In this document: one piece after another, positions 4,282 to 5,324 of the stretch
How the letters are laid out: each line of letters begins with the position of its first letter
Numbering within the stretch: position 1 is the first letter of the stretch
Origin: an uncultured Leptolyngbya sp.
GTDB lineage: Bacteria > Cyanobacteriota > Cyanobacteriia > Phormidesmidales > Phormidesmidaceae
Direction: 5' to 3'
Assembly: GCA_937899365.1 (NCBI GenBank)
Contig: CALBPH010000721.1
Span: forward strand, 1-5,324
Length of the DNA stretch: 5,324 bases
Notes under the pieces: model-generated
Database searches by the model: none
Told to the model about the DNA's origin: nothing
What the model saw: only the letters and a program-made list of their open reading frames with translations
Translations under genes and position numbers: made by a program

Positions 4282-4303
4282 TTATAGGTGTATACACCTG
4301 TAG
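4282..4303. promoter_or_regulatory. Par palindrome D immediately before the RHH gene
   Basis: The perfect core GTGTATACAC (4288-4297) sits in TTATAGGTGTATACACCTGTAG, palindromic over most of 22 bases. It ends one base before the ATG at 4305, so bound protein would cover the ribosome-binding region or transcription start. This mirrors the position of box B relative to parA and suggests that the RHH gene has its own autoregulated start. Confidence 0.65.
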
Positions 4304-4304
4304 G

Positions 4305-4586
4305 ATGATGGCTAAAAAGAAAAGCTCACTGGCTGATAGTCTTGGCGCACTTGCCCAGAGTGATGTGGCTGCGGTTACTGAACCTGCTCAGACGTCCGCT
4401 CCAAAATCAGTTAAGCCCAGTCGTCAGGGGACGGTGATGATTGGGGCACATATGCCCAAGGAAGTATCTAAGGCGTTAAATATCCTGGCAGCTGAGGAGG
4501 AGCGATCTAATAAGCAGCTGCTGGCCGAGGCACTGAATTTATTATTTGAACGGTATGGTAAGCCGTCGATTGCGCCGATGGATTAA
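4305..4586 (+). CDS. Ribbon-helix-helix partition partner (ParG/ParB-like), 93 aa
   Basis: The first 41 residues are basic, Ala/Ser/Pro-rich and probably disordered (KKKSSLADSLGALAQ, then SAPKSVKPSRQ). An RHH domain follows: strand TVMIGAHMP (43-51), helix A KEVSKALNILAAEEE (52-66), turn RSNK (67-70) and helix B QLLAEALNLLFERYG (71-85). A flexible tail followed by an RHH fold is the layout of ParG-type centromere-binding proteins, whose tail stimulates the ParA ATPase. It follows parA by 162 bp and two palindromes (C and D), which are its likely targets. Two ATG codons stand in tandem (4305, 4308); AGG directly before the first would serve neither well. The intact RHH gene next to a broken parA is notable. 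A role as a simple plasmid repressor cannot be excluded. Confidence 0.75.
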   Translation: MMAKKKSSLADSLGALAQSDVAAVTEPAQTSAPKSVKPSRQGTVMIGAHMPKEVSKALNILAAEEERSNKQLLAEALNLLFERYGKPSIAPMD

Positions 4587-4638
4587 GGATTTATCCTTGA
4601 GACGACCGCGTCAGTTTCCGAAATTTCGCTGAAACTGA
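4585..4638. repeat. Two adjacent inverted repeats after the RHH gene
   Basis: AAGGATTTATCCTT (4585-4598) is palindromic and overlaps the RHH stop codon. TCAGTTTC (4611-4618) pairs with GAAACTGA (4631-4638), with CGAAATTTCG nested between, giving a stem with a 2-base bulge. No T-run follows on either strand, so an intrinsic terminator is unlikely; an operator or leader hairpin for the gene at 4677 fits better. Confidence 0.4.
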
Positions 4639-4676
4639 TGTAAGAAAAGGTAAAAATACGTTCAACTCCCTTTGAT

Positions 4677-5129
4677 ATGACAGAACCGATCACGTTAACA
4701 GCTGCGACGATAGTAGCCCTCGCTGCTAGCAAGTTTATCGAGTCTGCATCGAAGAAGGTGGGTGAGGAGTTGGGCTCAACCGTACTGACCAAGGCAGGCG
4801 ATCAGGTTAATCAGCTATGGCAGCGCATTAAGACGCACTTTACTGGCAATAAGCGGGCTGAAGCGGCGATTACCCAGGTTGAAACAGAGCAATCAACGGC
4901 AGCACTAACCAAGCTGGAGGTCTATTTAGATGATGAGCTGGAAGATCCACAGAACCAGACGTTGGCTGATGACCTCCGGCAGATAGCACAGCAGATCATC
5001 AACGTTGGCGAACAAAATCAAACGCAAAAGGCTGTGACCTTCAATATAGAGGCCAAGGACAACGCTAGGGTGAATGCGGTTGGTGATATCTCAGCGAATC
5101 AGGTTAGCTTCGGGGATAGCGGAACATGA
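4677..5129 (+). CDS. Helical putative effector with C-terminal assembly-like motif, 150 aa
   Basis: The N-terminus has a hydrophobic helix (ITLTAATIVALAASKFI, residues 5-21), then charged amphipathic helices (about 24-55, 59-86 and 94-110). From about 119 the sequence turns beta-prone. The motif at 122-147, F-N-I-x-A-x(3)-ARVNAVG-x-I-x-A-x(2)-V-x-FGD, alternates hydrophobic and polar residues. A second version of the motif opens the next protein, whose ATG overlaps this stop (ATGA, 5126-5129), so the two are translationally coupled. Similar helical N-terminal regions occur in cyanobacterial proteins next to, or fused to, STAND/NB-ARC NTPases (from memory). I infer a membrane-active or signalling effector, perhaps comparable to Bell/HeLo-like domains, but the sequence alone does not prove it. 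No Shine-Dalgarno sequence precedes the ATG. It lies 90 bp after the RHH gene. Confidence 0.65.
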   Translation: MTEPITLTAATIVALAASKFIESASKKVGEELGSTVLTKAGDQVNQLWQRIKTHFTGNKRAEAAITQVETEQSTAALTKLEVYLDDELEDPQNQTLADDLRQIAQQIINVGEQNQTQKAVTFNIEAKDNARVNAVGDISANQVSFGDSGT

Positions 5130-5324
5130 GCCCAGAGGATGGCTCGACGAGCTATGATATCAACGCCTCTGGTGACGCTCGGGTCAATGCCATTGGTCAA
5201 GTAACTGCGCAGGAGATTCACTTCGGTGATCGATACGAAGCGGAGCGGCAGGTGCCGGTTACTGATATTGACCCTAACCCTCCTGTTAGGAATCTTGCGA
5301 CATGGGTGGATCGCAATCAGGTCC
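5126..5324 (+). CDS. N-terminus of a motif-bearing protein, probably a STAND-type NTPase (cut by window edge)
   Basis: The 66 visible residues start with MSPEDGSTS and then the motif Y-D-I-x-A-x(3)-ARVNAIG-x-V-x-A-x(2)-I-x-FGD (residues 10-35). It has 12 identities in 26 aligned positions with the C-terminal motif of the preceding protein, and most differences are conservative. A charged, proline-containing linker follows (TDIDPNPPVR), then NLATWVDRNQV. This last segment resembles the sequence just before the P-loop in NB-ARC/STAND NTPases, where an (F/W)VGR-like motif is common; the Walker A motif itself would lie beyond the window. The ATG overlaps the upstream stop as ATGA. The frame is open to the last base. 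The motif match is seen directly; the NTPase call is inference. Confidence 0.6.
   Translation, partial: MSPEDGSTSYDINASGDARVNAIGQVTAQEIHFGDRYEAERQVPVTDIDPNPPVRNLATWVDRNQV

Noticed and set aside
4583..4792. Minus-strand ORF of 69 codons
   Set aside because: It runs opposite the inverted repeats and the start of the 4677 gene; composition and position suggest a chance frame.
1..5324. CRISPR array, tRNA or rRNA genes, insertion-sequence transposase
   Set aside because: No regularly spaced repeat series, no cloverleaf with CCA-type end, no rRNA signature and no transposase motif was found on either strand.

Overview
The window looks like part of a cyanobacterial plasmid or other low-copy accessory replicon. 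The evidence is a truncated-type tyrosine recombinase, a Walker-type parA gene followed by a ribbon-helix-helix (RHH) partner with palindromic sites before each, several tiny membrane-protein genes, a HIP1 octamer GCGATCGC at 3973-3980 (a cyanobacterial hallmark, though only one copy is seen), and many genes without a good Shine-Dalgarno sequence. No replication initiator, rRNA or tRNA gene is visible. Genus cannot be fixed from the sequence.

Left part (1-1700): the 3' end of a staphylococcal-nuclease-like gene is followed, two bases after its stop, by a second copy that lacks the N-terminal half of the fold. A short hairpin terminator separates these from a minus-strand 63-aa membrane protein. 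Then comes a poorly coding stretch (about 826-1386) bounded by a 21-bp direct repeat and holding two strong perfect hairpins and one doubtful minus-strand ORF. A minus-strand RHH gene follows; its apparent N-terminal extension is more likely an operator region full of GCTAAC/GTTAAT motifs.

Middle (1700-3250): a compact tyrosine recombinase with all catalytic residues but no N-terminal core-binding domain, about 380 bp of non-coding DNA with inverted repeats, and a two-gene cassette of very small hydrophobic proteins closed by a clear rho-independent terminator.

Right part (3250-5324): a partition locus. A good sigma70-type promoter (TTGACG, 16 bp, TATACT) drives parA, whose reading frame is broken by one in-frame TAG (3946-3948); the rest of the ParA domain continues in the same frame to 4143. 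Four copies of a palindrome built on GTGTATACAC lie in pairs before parA and before the RHH gene, probably operator and centromere sites for the RHH protein. Downstream lies a two-gene unit with an ATGA start/stop overlap. The first gene encodes a helical 150-aa protein ending in a beta-rich motif of about 26 residues; the second (cut by the window edge) starts with a diverged copy of the same motif. That arrangement resembles effector/STAND-NTPase pairs thought to assemble through matching amyloid-like signalling motifs, and it is the best candidate for a little-described system here.
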